64,000 bases of DNA, from contig CAKSGV010000008.1 in the NCBI GenBank assembly GCA_934454845.1, forward strand, positions 13,962-77,961, given 5' to 3'. The stretch's first letter is position 1; each line of letters begins with the position of its first letter. The notes below the pieces were generated by a model. The model did no database searches and was not told the DNA's origin. It was given only the letters and a program-made list of their open reading frames with translations. Positions 1 through 8,704 of this stretch are shown one piece after another. Origin of the DNA: an uncultured Eubacteriales bacterium. Lineage in GTDB: Bacteria > Bacillota > Clostridia > Oscillospirales > Acutalibacteraceae. Both the position numbers and the translations under genes were made by a program.

Positions 1-1544
1 GTATCATAAGGAATATCAAAAGGTCTTCCCTCGGTAAAGGTATAGCAGACCTGCGGCAGAGATTTTGCTGTGCCTGTTACAACTCTTCTTTTATTGCAGT
101 AACCATACTGCTCCGGCTTTGACTCGCCTACGCGCCAGGTGAGATTATACTCTCCCACCCCTTGCTCAACATCATAAAACTGACCGTAAAGCTCGTTACA
201 ACCCTCACACCATACGAAAAAATCAGGGTCTTTTGATTTATAATTTTCTCTGAATTTTATCATTTGCGCTTTCACACCGGGAATAAAATTGTTTGCGGGT
301 GTTGAATGGTGATGATCGGGATTATAGCAGAATTCGGAATAATTGCAGCCTATCTGATCTATCTGAACTGCACCCGCGCCGTATTTATCAATTAACCTTG
401 TTATAACAGCGTTCAATTCTTCTCTGAATTCAGGCTCCGAGGGGCAGTTTATATTAAATTTAAGACCGCCGACGCAGTTTTCATAATAGTAGTTGCCGTT
501 TCTGTCAACGCAATTTTTAGTGTTTTTGTATTTTTTACCGAAGCGGCTCTGCGGATCGACAAGTCTTCCGTTAAGATAAAGAATAATGTGTCCGCCGTCT
601 TTTCTTATTTCTTCACAGGCGGCTTTAAGCTCTTCTTCCGTGCCGAGCTGCGGGCAAACATCGAAATCAGGGTAAAATGTATCATGACCGTCGCCCGACC
701 AACCGTAAACGTGAATAGTATTAAGACCTGTTTTTTCACGGGTTTCTCTGAAAACCGACGGAAGTTCGGTAAATTTAAGCAATGGCTCTTTTCCTAAAAA
801 TTTCATCGGAACTTCCGCCCAGCCGTTAAATCCGTTATTCTTATCTGTCATCCAAAGAGGTCTGTCAGGTTCTTTAAAATCCGACGCCGATCTTTCGATA
901 TAAAGATCGGTAGCCGAATGCCAGTCGCCGTCGATATTGAGCGTTTCGCAAACAGGAGATGTCCATTCGCCGTTTCTTAAGAAAGGAAAATGAGCAACGG
1001 AAAGCTCAAGATCGTTATTCCAACGGTTTAAAGCTCTCGCTCTGAAAGCGATGCTGTCGTCGCCGGTTGTGTAGCAAGCAAGATATCTGCTTTTTGAGTC
1101 GTTATATAAAACAATATAGCGCATAGCCATTACCGACGGATAAATATAGCTCACCTCATTTTCTGCGGTGCATTTGATATAATCCGATGAAGCGGTACGG
1201 GTATTTCTTCCGTTATAAAACATTCTTATTGTTTTTGCAGGCTCACGTACATTATCACCCCAGGGAGTTGAAAAAAGCAGATTATCGGAAATAAGAGTAT
1301 CGTCGCATTTTACTATCGGGAAAACTACCTCTTCGGCTGTGAAATCGCCGTCGGTTTTTATATAGATCTTATTTGCGCCTTCGGATAGAGAATCGTTAAT
1401 TATTTTTACCGATATTTTATATCCGTGCTTATCAAAGCTGTAATAATTGTTTTCTTCGGCAGTGAAGTCAGTATCATCAAGAAATTTCTCGGTTCCGAGC
1501 CTGCAATCTCTTATTTTTATTCTGAAAATTGCATTATCGTTCAT
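1..1544 (-). CDS. DUF6259-like glycoside hydrolase, C-terminus cut by window edge
   Basis: The first about 514 residues of a protein that runs off the left edge. The ATG at 1544 follows AAAGGAG at a normal distance. No signal peptide is visible, so a cytoplasmic enzyme is likely. The first 200 or so residues read like a beta-sandwich. From about residue 270 there is a barrel-like part with the strings TIHVYGWSGDGHD, AVQIDQIGC (near 395) and FVWCEGCNELYG, in which acidic residues end predicted strands, as in clan-A hydrolases. The overall style matches DUF6259 proteins, a family found in carbohydrate loci; the substrate is unknown. It lies 18 bases downstream of the GH38-like gene and is probably co-transcribed with it. 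Family recall is from memory, so the function is tentative. Confidence 0.7.
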   Translation of the reverse strand, partial: MNDNAIFRIKIRDCRLGTEKFLDDTDFTAEENNYYSFDKHGYKISVKIINDSLSEGANKIYIKTDGDFTAEEVVFPIVKCDDTLISDNLLFSTPWGDNVREPAKTIRMFYNGRNTRTASSDYIKCTAENEVSYIYPSVMAMRYIVLYNDSKSRYLACYTTGDDSIAFRARALNRWNNDLELSVAHFPFLRNGEWTSPVCETLNIDGDWHSATDLYIERSASDFKEPDRPLWMTDKNNGFNGWAEVPMKFLGKEPLLKFTELPSVFRETREKTGLNTIHVYGWSGDGHDTFYPDFDVCPQLGTEEELKAACEEIRKDGGHIILYLNGRLVDPQSRFGKKYKNTKNCVDRNGNYYYENCVGGLKFNINCPSEPEFREELNAVITRLIDKYGAGAVQIDQIGCNYSEFCYNPDHHHSTPANNFIPGVKAQMIKFRENYKSKDPDFFVWCEGCNELYGQFYDVEQGVGEYNLTWRVGESKPEQYGYCNKRRVVTGTAKSLPQVCYTFTEGRPFDIPYD

Positions 1545-1562
1545 AAATTTTTGCTCCTTTTA

Positions 1563-3479
1563 TCAAAAAATAATTCTGTAGGTATTGATTCCGAATGTTT
1601 CGAAAATATCTGTAAAGGAATTATCCTTAACTTCGATTTCCTTTAAATTGTTTTCAAGCATATCGCAAAGGTATACTTTTTTAATTTCTTTTCCGAACTC
1701 AAACTTGCATTTTGTCTTGCTGCCGAATGAATCATAGGCTCTGATTATTACGCCGTTTTGATCCTCCGCTTTCTTGACAGCGTCGATAACGACCGCTTCC
1801 TTGTCAGTTTTTGCAAAGCAAAAGCTTGACGGAAGTTTACCCGACTGCTTTTCGATTTTCGAAACCTTAACAGGGTTATTGAAGAAAAAGCTTTCTTTTA
1901 TAACCCCTCCGTCAACATCTTTCCCGGTATGCGGGAAAATAGAATAAGAAAATCTGTGAGTTCCGATATCGGCATTTTTGTTAGGATATTTGGGCGCGCG
2001 GAGAAGAGTTAATTTCATAACATTTTCTTCTGTTGAGTAACCGTATTTGCAGTCGTTTATCAAAGCAACGCCGTAATTATTATCCGAAAGATCCGCCCAT
2101 TTTTGAGCGCAGACTTCGAATTTGGCTTCATCCCAGGAAGTGTTCGTATGATTAGGTCTTGAAAGATGACCGTACTGTATCTCGTATTCGGCGTTCATAG
2201 CATTAATGTCAAACGGGAAAGCTGTTTTTAAGAGAATATGGCTTTCTTTCCAATCAACCGCGGTTTCAAAATCAAGTCTGTTTGATCCTTCTTTCAGTAT
2301 AATATTTTGCTCAATTACGGATTTATTATATTTTCTCTTGATCTTAACTCCGCAGGAAAGTGCGTTTTTAAAAAATTCAGCCGAAAAAACATCATCAATT
2401 ATCCATTTTTTCTGCTTATAAGGCTCGTCTATATCCCAGGCGTCAAAATCGTGGGGGTGATCTTCGAATATTTCAAGGGAGTTTGCTTTTTCGCCGCTTT
2501 TAATTACCTCACGCTCGTTTTCCTTATCTAAAATCGAAATTATATTGAATTTTTCATCAAATGTAACCTTTAGCTTATCGTTTTCAATAACTCCGTTTTC
2601 AGCTTTAAGGAACGAATTTTCATAATTATTTGCTTTTACTACCGCATAGCCGTGAGCAGGAATATTTTTAACGAAAATTTCTTCTTTGCCGCAGGTAGTA
2701 ACGCCCGAAAATTCAAATGAAGTAGGGTTATAAACAAAATAACCGCCGTCGGTTTCTATATTTTCTTTAAGCGCGCTTAATCTCTCGCTGATGAGCTTTT
2801 CGCCCATTTCGGTAATTTCTCTGTACTGCTTATGAGAAACTTCATAAACCGGCTCAACCGAAGATCCCGGAATAATATCGTGGAATTGGTTTAGGTTTAT
2901 TATATACCAACCGTCGTTAAGCTCTTTTACAGGATATTCCTTTCCTGTAAGCAGTTCAGCCATAACGCCTGCCGTTTCGGTATCCATATATAAAAATTCG
3001 CTTTTTCTGTTGAATTTCTGAATTGAAAATTTTAAATTGAGCTTCCATTTATCATCGTCATATTCCATTCCGGAATAGCAATAAACATATATATCCTTTG
3101 AGCCGGAACCGATAAGAAGATTATGATGGTGGGTATCAAAAGCCTGCTCCGCCTCACCGTCAACATAAACGAGGAACTGGGGATTTGTAGCGTCCCAGAT
3201 ACCTTTATATCCTTTTACATCAAGGCAAAGGAAAGTTCTCTCAATTTCACTGCATTCGGGGACTTCTGCGGTGAAATGGACCCAGCAATGTCCGTCATAA
3301 CCTAAATCCACATCGACGTTTTTAAAATCCTGCCAGGCAGCAGCCTTATCGGGAGGAGTTGTTCCCGATTTATATCCGCAGTAAATAAATTCTGTTTTTT
3401 CTATCGGAAATTTTTCTGTTGCGATCTGTGATTTAAGCGCATTTTCTGTAAAATTAAGCTTTTCTTCTACAAATGTCAT
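1563..3479 (-). CDS. GH38-type alpha-mannosidase lacking its catalytic domain
   Basis: 638 residues, against about 1,000 for intact cytosolic GH38 alpha-mannosidases. Residues 1-150 match the N-terminal sandwich domain (GYKSGTTPP, GHCWVHFTAEVP, LFVD-like repeats). Residue 155 onward (KFNRKSEF) is already the helical bundle that normally follows the catalytic barrel, then LNQFHDIIPGSS (196-207) and the large C-terminal sandwich domain. The zinc-binding barrel with its HxHxD motif and the nucleophile Asp is absent; of the four usual metal ligands only the His of the QFHD motif (H200) can be seen. The frame is open across the join near base 3018. The ATG at 3479 has GAAAGGAGC upstream. Without the barrel it should not be an active mannosidase. 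It could be a pseudoenzyme, a decayed gene or an assembly collapse. It is the first gene of an operon with the DUF6259-like gene. Confidence 0.8.
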   Translation of the reverse strand: MTFVEEKLNFTENALKSQIATEKFPIEKTEFIYCGYKSGTTPPDKAAAWQDFKNVDVDLGYDGHCWVHFTAEVPECSEIERTFLCLDVKGYKGIWDATNPQFLVYVDGEAEQAFDTHHHNLLIGSGSKDIYVYCYSGMEYDDDKWKLNLKFSIQKFNRKSEFLYMDTETAGVMAELLTGKEYPVKELNDGWYIINLNQFHDIIPGSSVEPVYEVSHKQYREITEMGEKLISERLSALKENIETDGGYFVYNPTSFEFSGVTTCGKEEIFVKNIPAHGYAVVKANNYENSFLKAENGVIENDKLKVTFDEKFNIISILDKENEREVIKSGEKANSLEIFEDHPHDFDAWDIDEPYKQKKWIIDDVFSAEFFKNALSCGVKIKRKYNKSVIEQNIILKEGSNRLDFETAVDWKESHILLKTAFPFDINAMNAEYEIQYGHLSRPNHTNTSWDEAKFEVCAQKWADLSDNNYGVALINDCKYGYSTEENVMKLTLLRAPKYPNKNADIGTHRFSYSIFPHTGKDVDGGVIKESFFFNNPVKVSKIEKQSGKLPSSFCFAKTDKEAVVIDAVKKAEDQNGVIIRAYDSFGSKTKCKFEFGKEIKKVYLCDMLENNLKEIEVKDNSFTDIFETFGINTYRIIF

Positions 3480-3540
3480 TTTAACAGCTCCTTTCAGATT
3501 TTCAAGTTAAATGTAACATATAAAAACAACTAAAACTTTG

Positions 3541-3569
3541 TTGAAATGATAAATATTTTATGGTATTAT
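3541..3569 (+). promoter_or_regulatory. Candidate promoter of AraC regulator gene
   Basis: TTGAAA (3541-3546), a 17-base spacer, then TATTAT (3564-3569). The predicted transcript start would lie almost on the AGGTGA ribosome site (3575-3580), leaving only about 10 bases of leader, which lowers confidence. Confidence 0.4.
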
Positions 3570-3585
3570 GATATAGGTGATATAA

Positions 3586-4422
3586 ATGAAAAAACTGCTT
3601 TCTAAATATCATATTGATAAAAACACAGGCTGTCTTTGCAGGCATATAAAAGCTCCTACAGAGAAATTTATCCTTCACACGCACGATTATTTTGAAATAT
3701 TTTTCTTTAAAAACGGAAGCGCCGTTCACAGTATCAACGGGCAATGCCAGCCTCTTTTAAAAGGCAACCTTGTTTTTATAAGACCGGAAGACGAGCATAA
3801 TTATCTTTCCCCGTCAAAAGATCTTGAATTTTATAATATTGCTTTCGATAAAGAAACCTTTGAAATGATTTTGAACTTTTTGGGCGACGGTTATAATTCA
3901 GGCGTTATTCTTGATCCCGAATTATCTCCATGTGTTTCTTTAAGCTGTGATGAAGCAACGGTTATAAATAATAAATTTTCAGAAATCTTATCGATAGATT
4001 ATAAAAATAAATCAGCGATAAAAATGAAAACAAGGCTGCTTATAACTTCTTTGCTTACAAAGTATTTTTCCGATTATGAAAGCACCGTGAATTCTATACC
4101 CGAATGGCTTTCAGGCGCAGTTGAAAAAATGCACAGACCTGAAAATTTCCGAGCAGGAAAAGACGCTTTTTTCAGGCTTTGCTCTAAAAGCCCCGAGCAC
4201 TGCTCGAGAACTCTTAAAAAATATTACGGTCAGACTCCTTCCTCGCTTGTAAATGATATCAGGCTCACCTACTCGAAAAAACTTCTCGAAACCACCGATC
4301 TTAATATACTTAATATCTGCTTTGAGAGCGGATTTATAAATGTTTCGTGGTTTTACGATAAGTTTAAAGAAAAATACGGTTTAACGCCGCTTAAATTCAG
4401 AAATATTCGGAAAGACAGTTGA
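3586..4422 (+). CDS. AraC-family transcriptional regulator with cupin sensor
   Basis: 278 residues. The N-terminal half is a cupin sugar-sensing domain (HTHDYFEIFFFKNG near 30-43, then FIRPEDEHNY). The C-terminal about 95 residues form the double helix-turn-helix of the AraC/XylS family (CSRTLKKYYGQTPSSLVNDI, then ILNICFESGFINVSWFYDKF and KYGLTPLKFR). It presumably binds DNA upstream of the divergent GH38-like/DUF6259 operon and responds to a sugar; the ligand is not known. ATG 3586 is preceded by AGGTGATATAA. The arrangement (cupin AraC regulator divergent from hydrolase genes, 106-base shared intergenic region) is typical of local control of a carbohydrate operon. Confidence 0.9.
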   Translation: MKKLLSKYHIDKNTGCLCRHIKAPTEKFILHTHDYFEIFFFKNGSAVHSINGQCQPLLKGNLVFIRPEDEHNYLSPSKDLEFYNIAFDKETFEMILNFLGDGYNSGVILDPELSPCVSLSCDEATVINNKFSEILSIDYKNKSAIKMKTRLLITSLLTKYFSDYESTVNSIPEWLSGAVEKMHRPENFRAGKDAFFRLCSKSPEHCSRTLKKYYGQTPSSLVNDIRLTYSKKLLETTDLNILNICFESGFINVSWFYDKFKEKYGLTPLKFRNIRKDS

Positions 4423-4441
4423 TCTTTCCGGATATTTTTAT
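4401..4441 (+). terminator. Rho-independent terminator after AraC gene
   Basis: AAATATTCGGAAAGA (4401-4415) pairs with TCTTTCCGGATATTT (4423-4437) with one G-U pair, followed by a T-rich run. The 5' arm overlaps the last codons of the regulator gene, and the hairpin also separates it from the converging radA. Confidence 0.7.
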
Positions 4442-5808
4442 TTTATAACCGCTATAGCCTCTCTTAAATTTTTAACGGGTATTATTTCTATTCCGTCATT
4501 AGTCCCGGGCAAGCTTTTAAGACAGCTTTTAGGAATAATGCATTTGTTAAATCCTAATCTTGCCGCCTCGTTAATGCGGGATTTGATCCTCGGAATACTT
4601 CGTATCTCGCCTGAGAGTCCTACTTCTCCGAAAGCTATTAAATGCTCGTCTATCGGGATATCTCTGAGCCCTGAAACCAAAGCCATACAAACAGCCAGAT
4701 CCGCCGCAGGCTCATCAAGCTTAATTCCGCCCACGATATTCAAATAAGTATCAAAATTCGAAAAATAAAGACCGAGCCTTTTTTCCAAGACCGCAAGCAA
4801 AAGATTTAATCTGTTATAATCAAATCCTGTGGACATTCTTCTCGGATTTCCGAATCCTGTGGAAGAAACAAGCCCCTGAACTTCGGCAAGGATAGGTCTT
4901 GTCCCTTCTATCACACAGGTGATACAGCCTCCAGAGACGCTCGGCATTCTACCCGAAAGCATCATAGCCGAGGGGTTTTCGACCTCGCTCAAACCTGATT
5001 CCGTCATTTCGAAAACGCCTATTTCGTTTGTTGAACCGAATCTGTTTTTAATTGATCTTAGTATCCTGTATGACTGATTTCTTTCGCCCTCAAAATATAA
5101 AACCGTATCTACTATATGTTCTAATATCTTAGGTCCTGCGATATCTCCGCCTTTATTAACGTGGCCTACAATAAAAATCGGAATACCTAAGCTTTTTCCT
5201 GTTTTAAGCAGCAAATTTGCCGATTCTCTTACCTGCACAATACTTCCTGCTGAAGATGAAAGCTCGGGTATCTGCATAGTCTGAATAGAATCTATCATAA
5301 CAATATCGGGATTAAGCTGACTTATATACTCGCAGACTGTCTGAGTATCCGTTTCCGAAATCACGACCGTGGTCTTACCTGTTACTCCGAGCCTGTCCGC
5401 CCTTAGTCTTATCTGAACTGCAGACTCCTCTCCCGAAACATAAAGTATCTTTTTCTTTCCCTCAAACGAATTGCATACCTGAAGAAGAATAGTGGATTTT
5501 CCTATACCGGGATCGCCGCTTAAAAGCACTACCGAGCCCTTAACTATTCCTCCTCCCAGCACTCTGTCAAGCTCGGAAATACCTGTAACAAGCCTCGGCT
5601 CATCCCTTGAATCTATTTTTGACAAAATTTCAGCCTCAGTCGCTTTCACTGAGTTGACAGCGGATGAAGAAGCCGCTTTGCTTTTAGGGCGGCTTAAATG
5701 CTCCTCCATTGTATTCCAGGTGCCACAGTTAGGACACTGCCCCATCCATTTAGCGCTTTCATATCCGCATTCGTTACAAATATAAACATTTTTGGTCTTT
5801 GCCGGCAA
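4438..5808 (-). CDS. radA: DNA repair protein RadA (Sms)
   Basis: 456 residues, the full family length. Order of domains: a C4 zinc finger (C11, C14, C25, C28), a RecA-like ATPase with Walker A SGDPGIGKST (97-106), the RadA signature KNRFGS, and a C-terminal Lon-protease-like domain without need for catalytic activity. RadA is a branch-migration helicase acting with RecA in recombination. The start is TTG at 5808, placed six bases after AGGTGA; no better ATG exists upstream. It follows the cell-wall amidase gene by six bases and is surely co-transcribed with it. Confidence 0.97.
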   Translation of the reverse strand: MPAKTKNVYICNECGYESAKWMGQCPNCGTWNTMEEHLSRPKSKAASSSAVNSVKATEAEILSKIDSRDEPRLVTGISELDRVLGGGIVKGSVVLLSGDPGIGKSTILLQVCNSFEGKKKILYVSGEESAVQIRLRADRLGVTGKTTVVISETDTQTVCEYISQLNPDIVMIDSIQTMQIPELSSSAGSIVQVRESANLLLKTGKSLGIPIFIVGHVNKGGDIAGPKILEHIVDTVLYFEGERNQSYRILRSIKNRFGSTNEIGVFEMTESGLSEVENPSAMMLSGRMPSVSGGCITCVIEGTRPILAEVQGLVSSTGFGNPRRMSTGFDYNRLNLLLAVLEKRLGLYFSNFDTYLNIVGGIKLDEPAADLAVCMALVSGLRDIPIDEHLIAFGEVGLSGEIRSIPRIKSRINEAARLGFNKCIIPKSCLKSLPGTNDGIEIIPVKNLREAIAVIK

Positions 5809-5814
5809 TTTAAG

Positions 5815-6525
5815 TCACCTTTCTTTTTTTTCCGAAAAATAATCATTTATCCCACAATAAACGGCAAAAGCCATCTGAGATTGATATTCTTCGCTTTTAA
5901 GCTTTTTAAGCTCGCTGTTATTGCTGATAAATCCGCATTCCACTATCACTGCGGGAACTTTGGCATTATATAATAAATACGTGCTTTTAGTGCCTTTTTT
6001 TATAACTCTTTCGTTATCCTTTTGGAGTTTTGATGAAATCGAATTCTGAATGCAATTTCCAAGATCCGCCGCCTCTTTGAAATCAGGCGAATAAAACACC
6101 TGCGCGCCTTTGGCCGTTGAAGCGGTAAATTTATTTAAATGAATACTGACATAAACAGCGTCAGAATATTTTTCCATAAGCGCAAGCCTTGTTTCAAGAT
6201 CGCTTTTTTTATTATATTTATCAGAATCCGATTCGTCGGTATCCACATCAGAGCTTCTCGTCATAACGGTTTTATAGCCGCCGAATTCAAGTTGATCTCT
6301 TAATTTGAGAGATATCGCGAGATTTATATTTTTTTCAACAGTTCCATCCTGTGCTACCGCGCCTCCGTCATAACCTCCGTGGCCGGGATCGATTATCACG
6401 GTTTTCCTTGTGTCGTTTTCGATTTTTGAAGATGAGGTTTGTGAAACTACTGTAAAAACGCTGCAAAGCACGCATATAACGGCAAGCATCGAAAACTGAA
6501 AAGTGAATTTTTTAATATGTTTCAT
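5815..6525 (-). CDS. N-acetylmuramoyl-L-alanine amidase, CwlD-like
   Basis: 236 residues. Residues 9-28 form an uncleaved signal anchor or signal peptide. An Amidase_3 domain follows, with the zinc site H49 (DPGHGG), E64 and H129 (VSIHLN) and the catalytic E196 (VIVECGFISN). The enzyme cuts the amide bond between muramic acid and the stem peptide. Size and architecture (short anchor plus bare Amidase_3, no repeats) match CwlD, which prepares muramic-delta-lactam in the spore cortex, so a sporulation role is likely but not proven. ATG 6525 follows TAAGGAGTGTCCTT. It is co-directional with radA six bases downstream. Confidence 0.85.
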   Translation of the reverse strand: MKHIKKFTFQFSMLAVICVLCSVFTVVSQTSSSKIENDTRKTVIIDPGHGGYDGGAVAQDGTVEKNINLAISLKLRDQLEFGGYKTVMTRSSDVDTDESDSDKYNKKSDLETRLALMEKYSDAVYVSIHLNKFTASTAKGAQVFYSPDFKEAADLGNCIQNSISSKLQKDNERVIKKGTKSTYLLYNAKVPAVIVECGFISNNSELKKLKSEEYQSQMAFAVYCGINDYFSEKKER

Positions 6526-6594
6526 AAGGACACTCCTTAAATCTCGGCTTTCATAATTTTATGTCCCCGTTTAAAAACATATTCTTTTTTAAAT

Positions 6595-7170
6595 TCAGTA
6601 AGTTATCGGTTTTCTGAAAAACAAACTAAAGATCATATCGATAAAAAGTAAAAACAACGCCGACGCACTAATGATTCTTATTAAATTTTTATTTGTTTTA
6701 TTAAAAAGTTTGTGAGCGATTGGCTCGATTATGTAATGAAATAAAAGGCCCAGGATTGCAAAGCTTATAACACTCCGAAAACAGATTAAACCTCTTATAT
6801 TTAAAAACAGTCCGCGGTAATCCCACAATCTCAAATTGAAAAATTTTATCGAAATTATTCCGATAATATATTCCACAGCACCGGTGATACCTGCGCAGAG
6901 TAAAAATAGCGTTAAAGGCCGCTTTTTAAAAGGCCTCATAGCATAAATTCCAAGCGCACCGATTCCGTAAATCGGAAGCCAGGGACCGTAAAGCACACCA
7001 CGGTTTCGTAGCATTCCCTCCGTTACCCAATAAAAGGCCTCCTCATAAACCCAGCCGACAAAACAGCCTATTATAAAAATCATAAAAAGATAGCACAAAA
7101 AGTCTATTTTTAAAAACTTTTCCTCTTTAATGTTTGAAATTTGTTTTTTTACATTTATCAAATTCCTCAA
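6595..7170 (-). CDS. CmpB-like putative ABC transporter permease (PF06541-type)
   Basis: 191 residues with about five hydrophobic segments. The strings GWVYEEAFYW, RNRGVLYGPWLPIYG and YIIGIISIKFFNLRLWDYRG are characteristic of the small CmpB/putative ABC permease family common in Clostridia. The biochemical role of the family is not established. No ATPase partner is nearby. The start is uncertain: TTG at 7170 or TTG at 7161, both close behind AAAGG/GAGGAA; the next Met lies inside the first membrane segment. Expressed from its own strong promoter at 7217-7245. Confidence 0.75.
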   Translation of the reverse strand: MRNLINVKKQISNIKEEKFLKIDFLCYLFMIFIIGCFVGWVYEEAFYWVTEGMLRNRGVLYGPWLPIYGIGALGIYAMRPFKKRPLTLFLLCAGITGAVEYIIGIISIKFFNLRLWDYRGLFLNIRGLICFRSVISFAILGLLFHYIIEPIAHKLFNKTNKNLIRIISASALFLLFIDMIFSLFFRKPITY

Positions 7171-7216
7171 ACCTTTTTAAATTTATTATCCGACTGAATT
7201 CTCAATTATATAATTT

Positions 7217-7245
7217 ATTATACCTTTTTGTCGATTTTTAGTCAA
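7217..7245 (-). promoter_or_regulatory. Sigma-A promoter of CmpB-like gene
   Basis: On the minus strand TTGACT (7245-7240), a 17-base spacer and TATAAT (7222-7217). This is a near-consensus vegetative promoter about 40 bases before the start codon. Confidence 0.8.
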
Positions 7246-7267
7246 TAGTGTAAGAAAATCGGAAGAG

Positions 7268-7543
7268 ATAGACAATACAATCAGGATACAACGCTTCTCA
7301 TAGCGGAAAATTTGTCCGATTATATTGTCTTGTCATTTGAAATACGGCAGTATTTCTGCATTCCTCGACTTCATAATCAAAAAAATTTTCTCGCTATGAG
7401 TCGAAGATTTTGTAAGAAAGCGGCGCTGTTTAGCGGCGCGGCGCCCGACCGAAGAATACTGTCGTATTGTGAGCGGAGGGCAACAATGCCGATGAATGCG
7501 CCGTTTCTTCAAAAAAGCATTGTATCCTGATTGTATTGTCTAT
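7268..7543. repeat. 276-bp element with 29-bp inverted terminal repeats
   Basis: The left end ATAGACAATACAATCAGGAT... (7268-7296) reappears as its reverse complement at 7515-7543 with one mismatch in 29 (24 identical outer bases). The interior holds further nested inverted repeats: CTCATAGCG at 7299-7307 against CGCTATGAG downstream, and AATAC...GTATT motifs in both halves. No convincing protein is encoded; a 72-codon open frame inside has no ribosome site and codes for nothing recognisable. The structure suggests a non-autonomous MITE-like element or a highly folded RNA. It fills most of the 440-base gap between the CmpB-like gene and mnmA, and its right end overlaps the first base of the mnmA -35 box. 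No target duplication is obvious. Confidence 0.7.
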
Positions 7544-7571
7544 TGAAAACATACTTATTTTGTGGTAAAAT
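7543..7571 (+). promoter_or_regulatory. Sigma-A promoter of the tRNA-modification operon
   Basis: TTGAAA (7543-7548), 17 bases, TAAAAT (7566-7571). Transcription would start near 7578, downstream of a possible in-frame start at 7562, so it also supports the mnmA start at 7610. Confidence 0.75.
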
Positions 7572-7609
7572 ATTTTGAAATGAAATTTTATCGGAGGTTA
7601 AAACCGATT

Positions 7610-8692
7610 ATGAATAATAAAAAAGCGCTCATAGCCATGAGCGGAGGCGTGGATAGCTCCGTTGCGGCATATCTTATGAAAAAAGCGGGATATGATTGCT
7701 TTGGAACAACTATGCGCCTTTACAGAAATAATGATATAGGGCTCAATAATTTTCACACTTGCTGTTCTCAAAAAGATATCGATGATGCTTCCGAAGTCGC
7801 TTTTTCTCTCGGAATTCCTTATGAAGTTCTGGATTTCACTTTTGATTTCAAAGAAAAAATCATCGAAAAATTTATTTCGACTTATGAAAACGGCGGAACT
7901 CCAAACCCCTGCATAGATTGCAATAAATATATGAAGTTCGATAAACTCTTAAAATTCGCCGAAGAAAAAGGTATGGATTATATCGTCACAGGACATTATG
8001 CAAAAATCGAAAAACAGGAAAACGGGCGATATTTTCTGAAAAAAGCCGAAGACTTATCGAAAGATCAAAGCTATGTTCTTTACTCGCTTACACAGGAACA
8101 ATTAAAGCATATTTTATTGCCGCTCGGCAATATGTCAAAATCGGAAACTAGAAAAATAGCATTGGAAAACGGATTTACAAATTCCGATAAACCGGATTCG
8201 CAGGATATCTGCTTTGTTCCCGACGGCGACTATGTAAAATTTATGGAAAACTATACAGGTAAAAAATACCCCGAAGGTAATTATATGAGCGCCGATAATA
8301 AGGTTTTAGGCAGACATAAGGGCACCGTAAGATATACTATCGGCCAAAGAAAAGGACTCGGGATTGCATTAGGCGAGCCTGCGTTCGTTTATAAAAAAGA
8401 TATGCAATCAAATGAAGTGTTTATCGGTAAAGAAGACTTGCTTTTTAAAAAGGTTCTTATAGCAGATGAGCTTAATTGGATCGCATTTGATAAATGCGAA
8501 AAGCCTATAAAAGTAAAAGCAAAAACAAGATATCGCCAGCTTGAACAGAGCGCCACAGTTAGCCCGATAAACGATAATTCCGTTAAAATAGAATTTGACG
8601 AGCCTCAGCGCGCTATAACCGTGGGACAGGCGGTCGTTATGTACGACGGAGATATTATTGTCGGAGGCGGAACCATTAAAGAGGTTCTTTAA
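7610..8692 (+). CDS. mnmA: tRNA-specific 2-thiouridylase MnmA
   Basis: 360 residues. PP-loop ATPase motif SGGVDSS (11-17), catalytic Cys pair in NPCIDCNKYMKF (C101) and SQDICFVPDG, and the C-terminal beta-barrel (GRHKGTVRYTIGQRKGLGI). It makes the 2-thio group of U34 in Lys, Glu and Gln tRNAs, taking sulfur from a cysteine desulfurase. The start ATG 7610 is chosen because the promoter lies at 7543-7571, GGAGG is at 7593-7597, and family proteins begin a few residues before the PP-loop. It is the first gene of an operon that includes a desulfurase two genes downstream, the likely sulfur donor. Confidence 0.96.
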   Translation: MNNKKALIAMSGGVDSSVAAYLMKKAGYDCFGTTMRLYRNNDIGLNNFHTCCSQKDIDDASEVAFSLGIPYEVLDFTFDFKEKIIEKFISTYENGGTPNPCIDCNKYMKFDKLLKFAEEKGMDYIVTGHYAKIEKQENGRYFLKKAEDLSKDQSYVLYSLTQEQLKHILLPLGNMSKSETRKIALENGFTNSDKPDSQDICFVPDGDYVKFMENYTGKKYPEGNYMSADNKVLGRHKGTVRYTIGQRKGLGIALGEPAFVYKKDMQSNEVFIGKEDLLFKKVLIADELNWIAFDKCEKPIKVKAKTRYRQLEQSATVSPINDNSVKIEFDEPQRAITVGQAVVMYDGDIIVGGGTIKEVL

Positions 8693-8704
8693 ATCGGAGG
8701 AAAA

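Noticed and set aside
7312..7530. 72-codon open frame inside the inverted-repeat element
   Set aside because: No ribosome site, spans the nested inverted repeats, composition not protein-like, and no recognisable family.
7562..7609. Longer MnmA reading starting at 7562
   Set aside because: The promoter -10 box (7566-7571) lies inside this extension, so it would not be in the mRNA; the family N-terminus matches the start at 7610.
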